A stretch of 64,000 nucleotides of DNA from Siphonodentalium dalli (GCA_032622095.1 CP136063.1:66787897-66851896); one strand, 5' to 3'. Positions 25,995 to 36,301 are shown, numbered from the stretch's first letter. Notes: a model not told the origin generated them from the letters alone. Program-made: numbers and translations.

Positions 25995-26209
25995 TCAATT
26001 CTTCATACGTCGAGGTGGATTCCGTCTCTTATGTTCTTGACGATTCTTCTTGGACTTTTTTTTTCTTCGGCAAACTTTGCGTATGGTCCTGAATGCAGTC
26101 TTTTCCCATAATCGATTAAATGGCAGCACTGTGACTGAGCTATCCATGGTGAACACCTTGTTCTTTCTGTCGAGGGCCTCAGTGGGGCTGAGAATCATGA
26201 TTTTGAGTT
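25995..26209 (-). CDS. Exon 18: last coding exon, end of NTR domain and basic tail
   Basis: 215 nt from acceptor TTTCCATTACAG to a TGA stop at 25,995-25,997. Phase 1 start gives E-L-K-I-M-I-L-S-P, then KVFTMDSSVTVLPFNRLWEK and TAFRTIRKVC. This aligns well with the end of netrin's NTR (KYLLLG...VADKSSLVIQW...LRKF...C) and supplies the sixth cysteine. The last about 20 residues are strongly basic (RRKKKSKK, HKRRNPPRR), as in netrin and other heparin-binding NTR proteins, so heparan-sulphate or matrix binding is plausible. A family B MITE ends 37 bp upstream of the acceptor. Confidence 0.85.
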
Positions 26210-26245
26210 CTGTAATGGAAATGAATGTGAATTTAACTGTAGACA

Positions 26246-26451
26246 TACAGTAATGCCCTAATTAATCAACCCCCTTGACCACAGCAGAATTATGGGTAAC
26301 TTTTCAGGATTTAGTTGGAAATATGGCTTGTTGCCATTCATCGGAGAGCTTTCCGATGAATGGCAACAAGCCATATTTCCGACTAAATCCTGAAAAGTTA
26401 CCCATAATTCTGCTGTGGTCAAGGGGGTTGATTAATTAGGGCATTACTGTA
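26246..26451. mobile_element. Family B MITE 37 bp upstream of the last coding exon
   Basis: Intact TACAGTAATGCCC ends; likely overlaps the branch-point region of the last intron. Confidence 0.75.
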
Positions 26452-26588
26452 CACAAGGCTGCAAATAGTGTCTGTCATTTGTAGATTGAGGTTCCCAGAG
26501 GGTGAATTTAGTGACACTATACTGCACAGTGGGCTAGCATCACCAAATTCACCCTCGGAGGACATCATTCTCTATGGGAGACCTAGAA

Positions 26589-26927
26589 TCAGATTGAAGT
26601 TCCCCAGTTGAAGTCGGTGATGTCACCTCGATTATGCATTTTATTTTCAGCAAATTTAGATATAGAAACTGAAGAGAAGGGAAAAAGTAACTTTCTTAAT
26701 TGAATATCACTATTAGAAATCACTCCTTGCTCTAATACCCTGGATAAAGCTCTATAAGGGCTGCTAAGTGATAAGTTTCTCAAATAATTGCCGGATGAGC
26801 ATAGGATCATTTGTTTAGCTATAAATAAATTCCAATTCCAATATATGAATGACTCCAGAGAAGACACACATGCAGCTACCAGTATAACGACAGTAACTGT
26901 TTTCAATTGTTCTACTCTTACTCGCAT
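26589..26927 (-). CDS. Weak intronic ORF with signal-peptide-like start
   Basis: A 112-codon frame inside the last intron of the thioester gene, same strand. It starts MRVRVEQLKTVTVVILVAAC, which looks like a cleavable signal peptide. CTATAAATA lies about 25-30 bp upstream, too close to leave a normal 5' leader. The C-terminal third runs into a family C repeat remnant. I do not recognise the protein; chance is a real possibility. Confidence 0.2.
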   Translation of the reverse strand: MRVRVEQLKTVTVVILVAACVSSLESFIYWNWNLFIAKQMILCSSGNYLRNLSLSSPYRALSRVLEQGVISNSDIQLRKLLFPFSSVSISKFAENKMHNRGDITDFNWGTSI

Positions 26928-27059
26928 GTCATGTGCATTAGTTCAGTGGTATTTATAGATTAATTTAGCAGACAATCAGAGTCAGCACAATCGTTCCTGT
27001 AACAGAGTTGACAAGAGCATCGCTAGGGCATGGCAAAATATGCCCTTTAGCCATTTTGA

Positions 27060-27540
27060 ACTGTTCTACTGCAAAATAAAATAATACTTGAGCTTATATT
27101 TGAAGAATATCTGATATACCCCTAATTTCAATGCCAAAAAGCGGTCAAATTCTAAGTCGAAAAATGGCCGTAACTCATATGAAAATAACTAGACAGAACC
27201 TATATTCAAACTTGGCCTGTAGGTTTAGCTCGGAAATACACATACCAGCTTTGGTTTAAATCAAATAATAAAAACTGGAGTTATTGGTCGGAAACCAAAA
27301 ATGTTAACAGATGGTCAAATTCTGTCGAAAAAAGGGCTGTAACTCATTTAAAAATAATTGGACGGAACCCATATTCGAACTTGGTCTGTATCTTTAGCTG
27401 GGAAATACACATACCAAATTTGGTTCAGATCAAATAATCCAAATTGGAGTTATCGATCAGAAACCAAAAATGTTAATGGACAGACAGACAGACAGATGGA
27501 CAGACTGATTACATAATATGACCTTTTTCAAAAGGGCATA
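27060..27540. repeat. Dispersed repeat with GACA tail (GGGCTGTAACTCAT type)
   Basis: Two diverged tandem units (GGTCAAATTCTGTCGAAAAA..., CATATTCGAACTTGGTCTGT) followed by (ACAG)n. I know this style of repeat from bivalve genomes; it is the main hint for a mollusc. Confidence 0.55.
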
Positions 27541-27739
27541 TAAAAATTGTTGAGCCGTTTGACACCCTTGGATGAGATTGCCCTTGGATAAGCTGATGGG
27601 TGAGGAAGAAGTAGACTCAAAGATAACTTTTGTCAAGTTTTTTTTCCCCTAAAAGATTGAATTTGTCAGAAATAAATTGGTTGGGATTTATTTTGATATA
27701 TTGTTGAGGAACAGGAATCGGTTGATGTTCGTTATGTTA

Positions 27740-28060
27740 TCTTGCTTATGGTCTTAAAGTGATGTGAAACACTCTGGTTGGGTGATCAAATAGAAATGGA
27801 GAAAAATCTTGCTCAAAGTAGTTATTTTTACGAATATTAATTCCAAATATACAGCACACACTGGCATTCTTATATATTAATTAAATGCAATGACTCTTGA
27901 TGGCAAACTGATTTGCGTTAGTTTATCGCCGATTGTAGTATTCCGAATTGAGATGTAAATATTTACAATTAAGTATAGTTCAGATGATGATTTCTATATG
28001 GAGTGGTATGGTCGATTTCTTTGAGATTTTCGGCGATGTTATTAGAATGCTACATTCATG
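27740..28060. repeat. Dispersed repeat, direct copy of 39,120-39,445
   Basis: Shares AAAGTGATGTGA-ACACTC and GAATGCTACATTCAT with the later copy. The copies diverge abruptly at 28,060 and rejoin at about 29,625, suggesting a 1.56-kb insertion here. Confidence 0.5.
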
Positions 28061-28092
28061 GGCGTAGGCGAACCCGCCCTTGAAGGCAGAGG

Positions 28093-28230
28093 TGCCCTCA
28101 TCGCCTGACTTCCAGGGTTCGACAGGTCGTTGGCTGGGTCAATTTTTGGGGTTTGTTAAGTTAATGCATGCCCCCCGAAGTTGCCCGAGGCATCTAACCG
28201 TCGAACCCTGGAAGTCATGCGACGAGGGCA
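28093..28230. repeat. Imperfect inverted repeat (GAGGTGCCCTCATCGCCTGA arms)
   Basis: Arms end in TTCCAGGGTTCGAC / GTCGAACCCTGGAA. The GTTCGA word recalls a tRNA B-box, but no tRNA cloverleaf is seen. Confidence 0.5.
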
Positions 28231-28239
28231 CTTAAGCAG

Positions 28240-29960
28240 TCGGCAAACGCAGGATCGGCCTATACTGGATTTTAATGTCAGTATAGTCCCACGACAAGTC
28301 GGCATATGACGTTGCTAGTCTAAAGTGGACAGCATTGTGTTCAGTTTCAATTAAAGTCATGCTATATACGTGCATGTCAAACTTGTTTTCACAGTCATTG
28401 GCAATTATGAACGAATAGACACAATGTATGCAAACACTACATGTACATGTATATATAGGGTACATTTTTGGGTGTCAAGTTGTGTTCCCGTGTGGCCACG
28501 TAGTATATCGAGGACGATGCGTACAATGCTAGGGTTTGAACACAGTTTCTTGACATGAATTTCCCCCAAAAACAGGGTTTTAGTCCCACTCCTATCAACC
28601 AAAAAGGAGCACGCTATTATAGTTGGTGGGTGGGATGTCAATTAAAACCTTGTTGTATGGGACTGTGCATGCCTAATAACTTTTCGATAGGTCCGATATA
28701 TAGCCCCAGGGTGAGAACAGCACGTTAGTCCGATAGTTCGACTACATTACGGGGTACAGCGTGCTAGTCCGAGCCACTCCCATGGTTTAATAGTCAAAGG
28801 GTTCATTGGTCCGAGGGTTCAATAGTCCGATAATAGAACGATAAGCCGAGGGTGCGACATTCCGAGGTTTTAATATCCCGAGTGTCCATTTGCGGGACGT
28901 GGTGACGGGGATTTGCAGGTCTCCCCCAACTTTGTTACAAATTCCAGTCGGCATGCAATAGGTCAGGGTTATAGATTTCATGTATATAGAATAAGTCATA
29001 TACGGTTTGTTCATGTATATTGTATAGGAAAATAAATACGCAGGACATTCCAAGCTTTACATATCATGTTCTACGTGCATATAGATCTAACGATAATGGA
29101 CTGAGTATGCAATGAGTGAGTAACTGTCGTTCAATTTCATATATTATATAGCCCACTTCAGCCAATAAGAATTTTTTTTTTAGTGCGGGCCTATTCATAA
29201 CTTCATAAGATCGCAAAGGGATATAATACGCAGTTATATCTGGGGATGGTTGGGTTTTATCATCGTTCTTTAGTATCCGAGTCGATACTACACGCGGTCA
29301 CGGTCCCATACATGGAGAAAACATTAGTACATAAAACTTTATCAAGTATGAAGACAAACACTGCTGAGTCATACATTCTCACATAATCGGTTGATAAAAT
29401 CCAAAACATTATTATCTCTCTAACATACAAATATTACATAAATAATCGTCAAATATGCTCCAGATTCGCGCTCGATGGGTTCAATTTAAAAAAAATCTGG
29501 GGTATGCCCCTCGGACCCCCACACGCGGGAAAGGGACACCCCGCGGTCGGAGCTTTTCACCTCGGTCCTGTGCCCCTCAAGTTAATATTCGAACCCGACT
29601 TTTAAAAACGCTGGCTACATTCCCACAGTTGCCATGGTGCCTGAGTACGACCTTATCAGTTTCAGGCACCTGAATAAGTTCATAATATGTCTTTCAAATT
29701 GCTTTACAAACAGAGGGCCCTACCTCAGGTAGAAGAACATTGGACAATCCTGGTTTTCGATCCCCATCAAGATATTGTTATGAAAGACCCATATATATTG
29801 AATCGGTTGATGTTTGTTCAAGTTATGATAATAGCCATAAATTTTCTCTAAATAGAATAAGGGCCATAACTTTGGTAAGAGGTCAAGGGGTCGAGGGTGT
29901 GACTTTCGAACATCTCAGCAATAGCACCCCCCCCCCCCACTCCCCAAACAACCAATTCTG
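28240..29960. other. Intronic stretch without supported features
   Basis: Runs of C (about 29,928) and short frames only; several nearby 'GTCCGAGGGTT'-like phrases at 28,730-28,890 look like a decayed low-order repeat. Confidence 0.4.
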
Positions 29961-30013
29961 TACTTTGGTAATAAAGTCACATCATAAGTCAAGTTTAAAA
30001 AAAAGAATTAAAC

Positions 30014-30256
30014 TTAACCCTTTGAGTTAAGGGTCAGGTCGATTTTTGTATCAACCCATATACCCTGTGCCAATGCATTCTCTTATATATGCGAGTCGAC
30101 CATAGGTCGCCTCGCATATATAAGAGAATGCATTGGCCTAACAAATTTTTTTTTACAATTTTTTACAATTTTAATAATTTATTCTTATATTCTTTAACAT
30201 ACTTATTTTGTAGGTTTAGGGCCGATGAGATCGGCCCCTGGCACTCAAAGGGTTAA
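30014..30256. mobile_element. Family A variant, complete, one hairpin, 13 bp from exon 17 donor
   Basis: TTAACCCTTTGAGTTAAGGG to GGCACTCAAAGGGTTAA, hairpin 30,067-30,137. Confidence 0.7.
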
Positions 30257-30268
30257 GTAATAAGATAC

Positions 30269-30418
30269 CTTTTGTTGAGTTTGTCCCCAAAGATTCACAT
30301 GAACACTTAGAGTCCATCTTTAAATCCGCAAAAACATTCATTTTCTTTTTCTTTCTCGTTATATCAGCCTTGATCTTCATTGGGAATCTGCCCCGTCTGT
30401 TAGACACACCTTTGTATA
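30269..30418 (-). CDS. Exon 17: NTR domain, central part
   Basis: 150 nt, acceptor AATTTATTTCAG, donor AAAG|GTATCT, phase 1 to 1. It encodes VYKGVSNRRGRFPMKIKADI, a very basic TRKKKKMNVFADLKMDS, then KCSCESLGTNSTK. VYKG and the later C-x-C match netrin (ISVYKQG ... ACKCP) in order and spacing. The C-x-C gives NTR cysteines 4 and 5. A TTAA MITE ends 13 bp into the downstream intron. Confidence 0.8.
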
Positions 30419-31033
30419 CTGAAATAAATTATCAATACTGTAAATACATACTTGAAAATGCCGAGTTATACAGAGAATATGGTATATCTGTATATGGCAC
30501 ATTTATGTACAGCTGTCATCAAAACGTATACAGCTGGCATCAACAGGAGAAATAAGAAACACATGACCCAGCGATTTTTGTCAACAAAACACTCTAGTTT
30601 CCAGTGGATGGAGCAACTAAAGTAAATGTGCAGATCCAAATAAGCAACATGCAGGGCGGAAATATTCGATCAAATTAATAAATGTGCACCAGAGTGTATA
30701 TCCTCTGCTAAAGCTTTGTTTGTAGGGGATAAATTAATGATGATGTCATGATAATTTGAGATTTATCAAAATGACAAATTGCAATTCATAGATTCCTGCT
30801 GGAGGGTAATCATTTTTTACAATTACTCTGTTGAATTTCACATTGAAACTTAAACTTAAGTGTCTCCCAACACGATGTTTCTGCAACTTAAAAAAATTAT
30901 GAGGCAGTAACCACTTCATATTTTACAGAACTTTATCCTAAAATATTAAAAAGAATAGGTCTTCCCTCCACTTAACATAATTATCAGCCATCAAACTAGG
31001 TTTGTAACACTGGTCAGCTGAGTGACTCAGCAC

Positions 31034-31078
31034 CTTTCATTGAATTGCAAACAGACCTGACATAATAAATATTCCCAG
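31034..31078 (-). CDS. Exon 16 candidate: NTR middle segment, boundaries uncertain
   Basis: Between exons 15 and 17 the NTR fold needs a phase 1-1 segment of about 20-30 residues. The best candidate ends at AAAG|GTGCTG (weak donor) and, from acceptor GATGTTGTAG, encodes GNIYYVRSVCNSMK, joining on as V-Y-K-G. The same frame stays open back to another acceptor (CCCTGTAG) at 31,156, which would give 40 codons instead of 14. An extra cysteine and the weak donor argue for caution. Confidence 0.35.
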
Positions 31079-31364
31079 CTACAACATCAAATTCGTGGGT
31101 CAGAAAAAAAACCCTTGTGTGAGGAAATCTGCGATCAATGCCAATGTGAACTCCATCTACAGGGCAAGGTGTTGATCCTCATCTTAGAATTAATATTCAT
31201 AAATATTGTTTATAATTATATAACAAATCAATTCTTCCTGATATGATCAAATGAATTGTGTATGAAAACGAACAACTTTATAACTGTATTTTGATCAAGG
31301 GTTTTTAAACAAGGGAATTTGCAACTGGCTGAGACTGAGCCAATACCAATAGTGACCACTTCAC

Positions 31365-31795
31365 TCAAGCCTGCAAACACTCAAGCCTGCAAAATGAGGT
31401 CCCCAGAGCGTGAATTTAGTGATGTTATCCCGCACAGTAGGCTAGCATTACCAAATTCACCCTCTGGAGACCTCATTCTGCTTAGGCCTCAAATAGTCTC
31501 AAATTAACATTGTTTTAGTTACGTTTTCCCTTCTGGGAAGTTTGTATATCCCCTAATTTGCAGAAGATAAAATGCATAATCGAGGTACCCAATAGGTGAA
31601 CATCACCAACTTCAACTGGGGAACTTAATCTGATCCTGGGTCTCCCATAGTAGTTGAGGGCCTAAGCAGAATGAGGTTGCCAGAGGGTGAATTTGGTGAT
31701 GCTAGCCCGCTGTGTGGATTAGCGTCACTAAATTCACCCTCTGGGGGACCTCAATCTGCAAATGGCAGAAATATTATTTGCAGGCTTGACTTCAC
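31365..31795. mobile_element. Family C (hAT-like) MITE pair with 8-bp target duplication
   Basis: CAAGCC...GGCTTG ends flanked by ACTTCACT on both sides. Contains AATGAGGTCCCCAGAG hairpins and a central GCATAATCGAGGTACCC block. Confidence 0.7.
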
Positions 31796-31879
31796 TGTGT
31801 CTTCATGACACCCAAACACCAATCATTCATGACTGGCTTTATGTACTAAACAAGCTTCACTCACAGCACTAAATAAATA

Positions 31880-32208
31880 TTAACCCCTACCTTGACTAGC
31901 TTCCTGAAATTTTGCGAAAACCCTTTGCCAATGCATTCTCATATATATTCTAGTCGCCCACAGGGAGCCTCGCATATATAAGAGAATACATTGGCCTAAC
32001 AATATTTACCTTGACCTAATATATCAACGAAGAACAAAATTATTACTGTGTTTTTCCCCCGATTGAAACTTGATCGAAATATAATGGACAGCAGAAATGC
32101 ACCACCAGTGCATTCTCTTATATATGTGAGGCTCCCTATGGGAGATTCGCATATATAAGAGAATAAACTGGCGCAGGATCATTAATGCTCCCGTATTGAA
32201 AGGGTTAA
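31880..32208. mobile_element. Family A2 MITE, complete
   Basis: TTAACCCCTACCTTGACTAG to TTGAAAGGGTTAA with two hairpins (GAGTCTCCCATAGGG type loops). Confidence 0.65.
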
Positions 32209-32264
32209 CCCGTATTCGGCAAGACTTATTTATTTTGGTATTGCTACGAAATGTGAAAAGCTAT

Positions 32265-32662
32265 TACAGTAATGCCCTAAATACTCGACTCCTTAAACAC
32301 AGCAAAATTATGGGTAATTTTTCAGGATTTAGTCGAAAAATGGCTTGTTGCCATTCATCAGAAAGCTCTGTGAGAGCTTTCCGATGAATGGCAACAAGCT
32401 TTCCGATGAATGGCAACAAGCCATATTACCTTGACCTAATATATCAACGAAGTTATCTGCGAGTCTCCCATAGGGAGCCTCACATATATAAGAGAATGCA
32501 CTGGTGGGAGTGGGAAATATGGCTTGTTGCCATTCATTGGAAAGCTCTCAGTGAGAGCTTTCCGACGAATGGCAACAAGCCTGTATATTTCCGACTAAAT
32601 CCTGAAAAATTACCCATAATTCTGCTGTGGTTAAGGAGTCGATTATTTAGGGCATTACTGTA
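32265..32662. mobile_element. Chimeric family B MITE carrying an A2 hairpin fragment
   Basis: Family B ends and stems surround 32,423-32,520, which matches A2 (CCTTGACCTAATATATCAAC, CATATATAAGAGAATGCACT). The B stem is partly triplicated. Its right end lies at +7 of the duplicated exon 15 donor. Confidence 0.65.
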
Positions 32663-32711
32663 ACTTACCTGGCGTAACATTGCATATAAGCTTTATTCTG
32701 TTATAACTCAC

Positions 32712-32787
32712 CTGACGTGGCGTTGCATATAAGCTTTATATACTCCTTTTTCTCTGGTGGAGTGGTCAAGCAATTTGGACAATCTGG
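32712..32787 (-). CDS. Exon 15: start of NTR domain
   Basis: 76 nt, acceptor CTGTTCACAG, donor G|GTGAGT, phase 0 to 1. Translation PDCPNCLTTPPEKKEYIKLI then CNATS. C-x2-C followed about 14 residues later by a Cys resembles the start of netrin-like (NTR) domains, for example PCOLCE CPKQC...FCAS. It gives the first three of the six NTR cysteines; the others are in exons 17 and 18. The donor and 3' exon end are duplicated 43 bp downstream. Confidence 0.75.
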
Positions 32788-32867
32788 CTGTGAACAGAAT
32801 TTATAATGCAGTTCAATAACTCGTATAAGCTCCTATATAACAAGTGCCAAGAATGAATGTAAACAAC

Positions 32868-33072
32868 TACAGTAATGCCCTAAGTAATTCACTCCTTAAC
32901 CACAGCAGAATTATGGGTAACTTTTCAGGATTTAGTCGGAAATATGGCTTGTTGCCATTCATCGGATCGGAGAGCTTTCCGATGAATGGCAACAAGCCAT
33001 ATTTCAAACTAAATCCGGAAAAGTTACCCATAATTCTGATGTGGTTAAGGAGTGAATTAGGGCATTACTGTA
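32868..33072. mobile_element. Family B MITE
   Basis: TACAGTAATGCCCTAAGTAA to GGGCATTACTGTA; directly followed by a donor-like GTAAGA on the minus strand. Confidence 0.7.
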
Positions 33073-33359
33073 TCTTACCTCCCAACCACAAAATTATTGG
33101 TTGGGGAAAAGGGAAATCTTTTAAAGATAAACATAAAAACCCCAGCAGTACGCCTGCTAAACCAGAAAATAATTAGAACCTGCTCATGAGCCCATTAGTC
33201 TGAGAGTTTAATGGACATATGGACAAAAGAGCAAGTTTTAGCACATGTTGAAGTTTTGTCAGGTGAGCAAAAATTCTAATGATCGTCTCTGATAAAAGAG
33301 CTTCCATCCTTTTGTTTCTCCAAAGCTTTATATAAAAAAAATTCTAAAAATATTTGTAT

Positions 33360-33444
33360 TTATTTTTTTATTTTTTTTTAGGGCCGATTTTACACACCGT
33401 GAATTAGGGCCGATGAGATCGGCCCGTGGCACTCAAAGGGTTAA
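33360..33444. mobile_element. Family A variant remnant next to exon 14 donor
   Basis: Only the terminal GATCGGCCC-TGGCACTCAAAGGGTTAA arm remains; TTAA is at +13 of the donor. Confidence 0.6.
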
Positions 33445-33456
33445 GGATGGCCTTAC

Positions 33457-33626
33457 CTTATATTCTGGTGGAGAGGTCGACATGGGTGATCCTACTTCTT
33501 GCTTCTTTCCAAGCGTTCTATTAAAGACTGTGTCATTATCCATGGTATCATTTAATCCAGTGATGGTATCGTTTAATCCAGTGATGGTATCGTTTAATAT
33601 AGTGATGTGTATTGTGGCATTATCAC
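33457..33626 (-). CDS. Exon 14: N-glycosylation-rich repeat segment
   Basis: 170 nt, acceptor GATATTTTAG, donor AAG|GTAAGG, phase 1 to 0, which fits both neighbours. The 56 codons include two exact NDTITGL repeats from a 21-nt tandem repeat, then NDT, NDT and NRT. With N-A-S at the upstream junction and N-A-T at the start there are about seven N-x-S/T sequons within some 40 residues. The end, GSPMSTSPPEYK, is Ser/Pro rich. It looks like a flexible, heavily glycosylated spacer. The call rests on splice sites, phase and composition, not homology. Confidence 0.65.
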
Positions 33627-34173
33627 CTAAAATATCAAAGGAGGCTGTTTTAACATTTATTTTTTATTTTTATTTATGCTAAAAGGCCTTCGAAGTGGGT
33701 TCATGCAAAATAACATAAAAGTAAAGTCTGTAAACAACTATAAACATCAACAAGTAATATATACATCGACTTTGTTCTTATTTTCATTATTAACCCTTTG
33801 GAGAGTATCTGTAACGTCATATACATGACGTCATGAGTAAATTTAACGTCAACGTCATATCAATAATTATTAACAAGTTCGGTCAAAAGGGCCCAATAAT
33901 TTGTTTCAATTTATGTGCATTTTTTGTTTACGTGTGTTATCATAATCATTTGCACTTATACATTTGGGACAATACATTAATAAAAATAACTCCTATACAA
34001 ATCATTTATAAATCAGATGATTTATTGAAGTTATGTGTACATAAAATAACACTTCCTGAAACGACATATATGTCGTTCTACTCCTCAACCAATATACAAC
34101 ATATGTGTCGTTCTACTCGCCAAAGGGTTAATAACTATAATCCAATTATGAGATTTTGCATTTCAAAACTTAA

Positions 34174-34259
34174 TTATGTAAACATTACTGTTACAGTGGA
34201 ATTATGTAAACATTACTGTTACAGTGGAATTATGTAAACATTACTGTTACAGTGGAATT
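34174..34259. repeat. 28-bp tandem repeat, three copies
   Basis: Unit AATTATGTAAACATTACTGT plus TACAGTGG; a single related unit lies at about 39,573. Confidence 0.8.
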
Positions 34260-34529
34260 ACCGATAAAAGTCCAATTAGTCCAATAACATACCAAAAGTT
34301 TAATAAAAACTCAATAAGCGATGTTTGTTGACAAATCACTTTAAAAGTTTTTCTCACATATTAAATGAAAGTGTCAATGACACTGAAGCTCAACTTGGAG
34401 CCAAAAGTTACCGTTATTGGAGCGATAAGGAATGTGGAAAGTTGGTACATCTATGTAATACTAAATATCAACATGAAGAGATATAGGAAGTTTGGGGTTT
34501 CAGAAAGATTCGCTTGGTGGGCCGATGGA

Positions 34530-35115
34530 TTCAAACGTGAAATCAAAGATGGCTGCTGGTGGCCATGTTTTTCAATAGAATTTGGAAAGGAAGTAAGCCC
34601 TCATCTAGAGGTCACCCCAAGGATCCATATGAAGCTTGGTGACGATTGGATGAAGGATGTAGCCTGGAGGAAGTGCCAAAGGATTTAGTCATACAAAGAA
34701 TAAAATACAAGATAGAAGCCATGTTTTTTAACAGAAATTGGAAAAAATAGTAAGCTCACATCTAGAGGTTACCCCAATGAAGTTTGGTGATGATCGGATG
34801 AGAGATGTGACCTGTAGGGTGTGCTAAAGGATTTAGTCATACAAAGAGTAAAATACAAGATGGAGGCCATGTTTTTTAACAGAATTCGGAAAAAATGGTA
34901 AGCTGCCCATCTAGAGGTCACCCGTAGATCCATATGAAGTTTGCTGGCGATTGGATGAGGGATGTGGACTGTAGCCTAGAGGGATTGCCAAAGGAATTAG
35001 TCATACAAAGAGTAAAATCCAAGATAGACACTGGCAGCCATGCTTTTTAACAGATTTTGGGAACAAATGGTAAGCTCCCATTTAGAGGTCATCCCGTAGA
35101 TCCATATGAAGTTTG
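34530..35115. repeat. Second block of the CCAAGATGGCTGCTGG repeat
   Basis: About four diverged units in the intron between exons 13 and 14. Confidence 0.6.
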
Positions 35116-35133
35116 ATGATGTATGACTGGAGT

Positions 35134-35540
35134 CAATAATTCATTTTCATTATAATTACCATGTGTTCCCCTAAGGGAGATTCGCATATATAAGAGAATG
35201 CACTGGCACAGGATGTTTAAAGGGGGACTGTACACTAAATCCGGCCATGAATGGGACAATCTCCTATTATACTTAACAGAATATATGCAACAAATAAATT
35301 AATTTGAGCCATGGGCGAGTGCAAAATACACTTGTGCGCTCAATAATGGATGTAAAATAAATGGTAATTATAATGAAAATGAATTAATGTCTCGAATTTT
35401 CATTGTAATTACCATGTTGTTCGCATCAATCATAGAGCACACAAGTGTATTTTGCCCTAATCCATGGCTCAAATTAATTAAATTGTTGCATATAAGGAGA
35501 TGGTCCCATAAATGGCCGGATTTAGTGTACAGTTCCCCTT
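35134..35540. repeat. Inverted-repeat element, interrupted
   Basis: Two nested inverted pairs: AATTCATTTTCATTATAATTACCAT (35,134 / 35,360) and AAAGGGGGACTGTACACTAAATCCGGCC type (35,218 / 35,500-35,542). Probably one foldback element with internal shuffling. Confidence 0.55.
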
Positions 35541-35993
35541 TAACCCTTTACCCAACAGAACGGCCCTGTGCCAATGCATTCTCTTATATATGCGAGTCGA
35601 CCATAGGTCGCCTCGCATATATAAGAGAATGCATTGGCCTAACAATATTTTACAATTTTAATAATTTTTTCTTGTATTCTTTAACAATTTTTTAATTTCA
35701 CCCAAACAGAGCCCCAGACAAACATGAGCAGACGACACTCTTCTATATGCTTCTATATATGTGTGGGGCTCCCTGCAGGGTAATGGATGTTTTTTATTTG
35801 ATGTCCTAAAAATTGTAAGAAACTTTTGTTTAAAAAAAATGATAAAAAATTGTTAGGCCAATGCATTCTCTTATATATGCGAGGCGACCTATGGTCGACT
35901 CGCATATATAAGAGAATGCATTGGCACAGGGTATTTTAGGCTGTTGAAGCTTTATTTGGCCGGTTTTGGCCGGTTTGTTGGGTAAAGGGTTAA
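35540..35993. mobile_element. Family A (TTAA) element, complete, two hairpins
   Basis: Hairpins at about 35,571-35,640 and 35,854-35,926; TTAA at both ends. Confidence 0.7.
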
Positions 35994-36196
35994 CAAATGG
36001 TTTTGATATGCGAAATCTCATTATTTGAGAGTTATTACAGATGTTCTATCTCTTTGTAAACATGTGCTATATAGTTACCGGGTATAAAATATTAGATTTG
36101 AATTGAAGACTCGCGTTCGGAAATGCTTCTATCGATTAATATTCATTATATTTCAAATATTTTCTTGTCTAAAAATGTGTGGTTGTTTAGCTAACG

Positions 36197-36301
36197 AGCT
36201 CTTTCCATCAATGTATCACATTATTATAATCAATAAATTTGAAAAATGATCAAGGAAATATGGGTTGATACAAAAATCGGACTTGGCACTGAAAGGGTTA
36301 A
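36197..36301. mobile_element. Half of a compact TTAA MITE, broken at the palindrome centre
   Basis: Begins GAGCTCTTTCC, exactly the centre of the element at 24,342-24,547, and runs to GGGTTAA. Ends 19 bp from the exon 13 donor. Confidence 0.7.

Noticed and set aside
28190-28215. GTCGAACCCTGG word resembling a tRNA B-box
   Set aside because: No cloverleaf, anticodon arm or A-box at the right distance; it is the arm of an inverted repeat.
28405-28641. Minus-strand frame with IHVKKLCSNPSIVRIVLDIL, considered as the NTR middle exon
   Set aside because: It lies downstream of exon 17 in transcript order and lacks proper splice sites.
33079-33140. Donor-like site GGGAG|GTAAGA beside a MITE, possible extra exon between exons 14 and 15
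   Set aside because: All acceptor choices in the required phase 0 run into stop codons, and exons 14 and 15 already join in phase.
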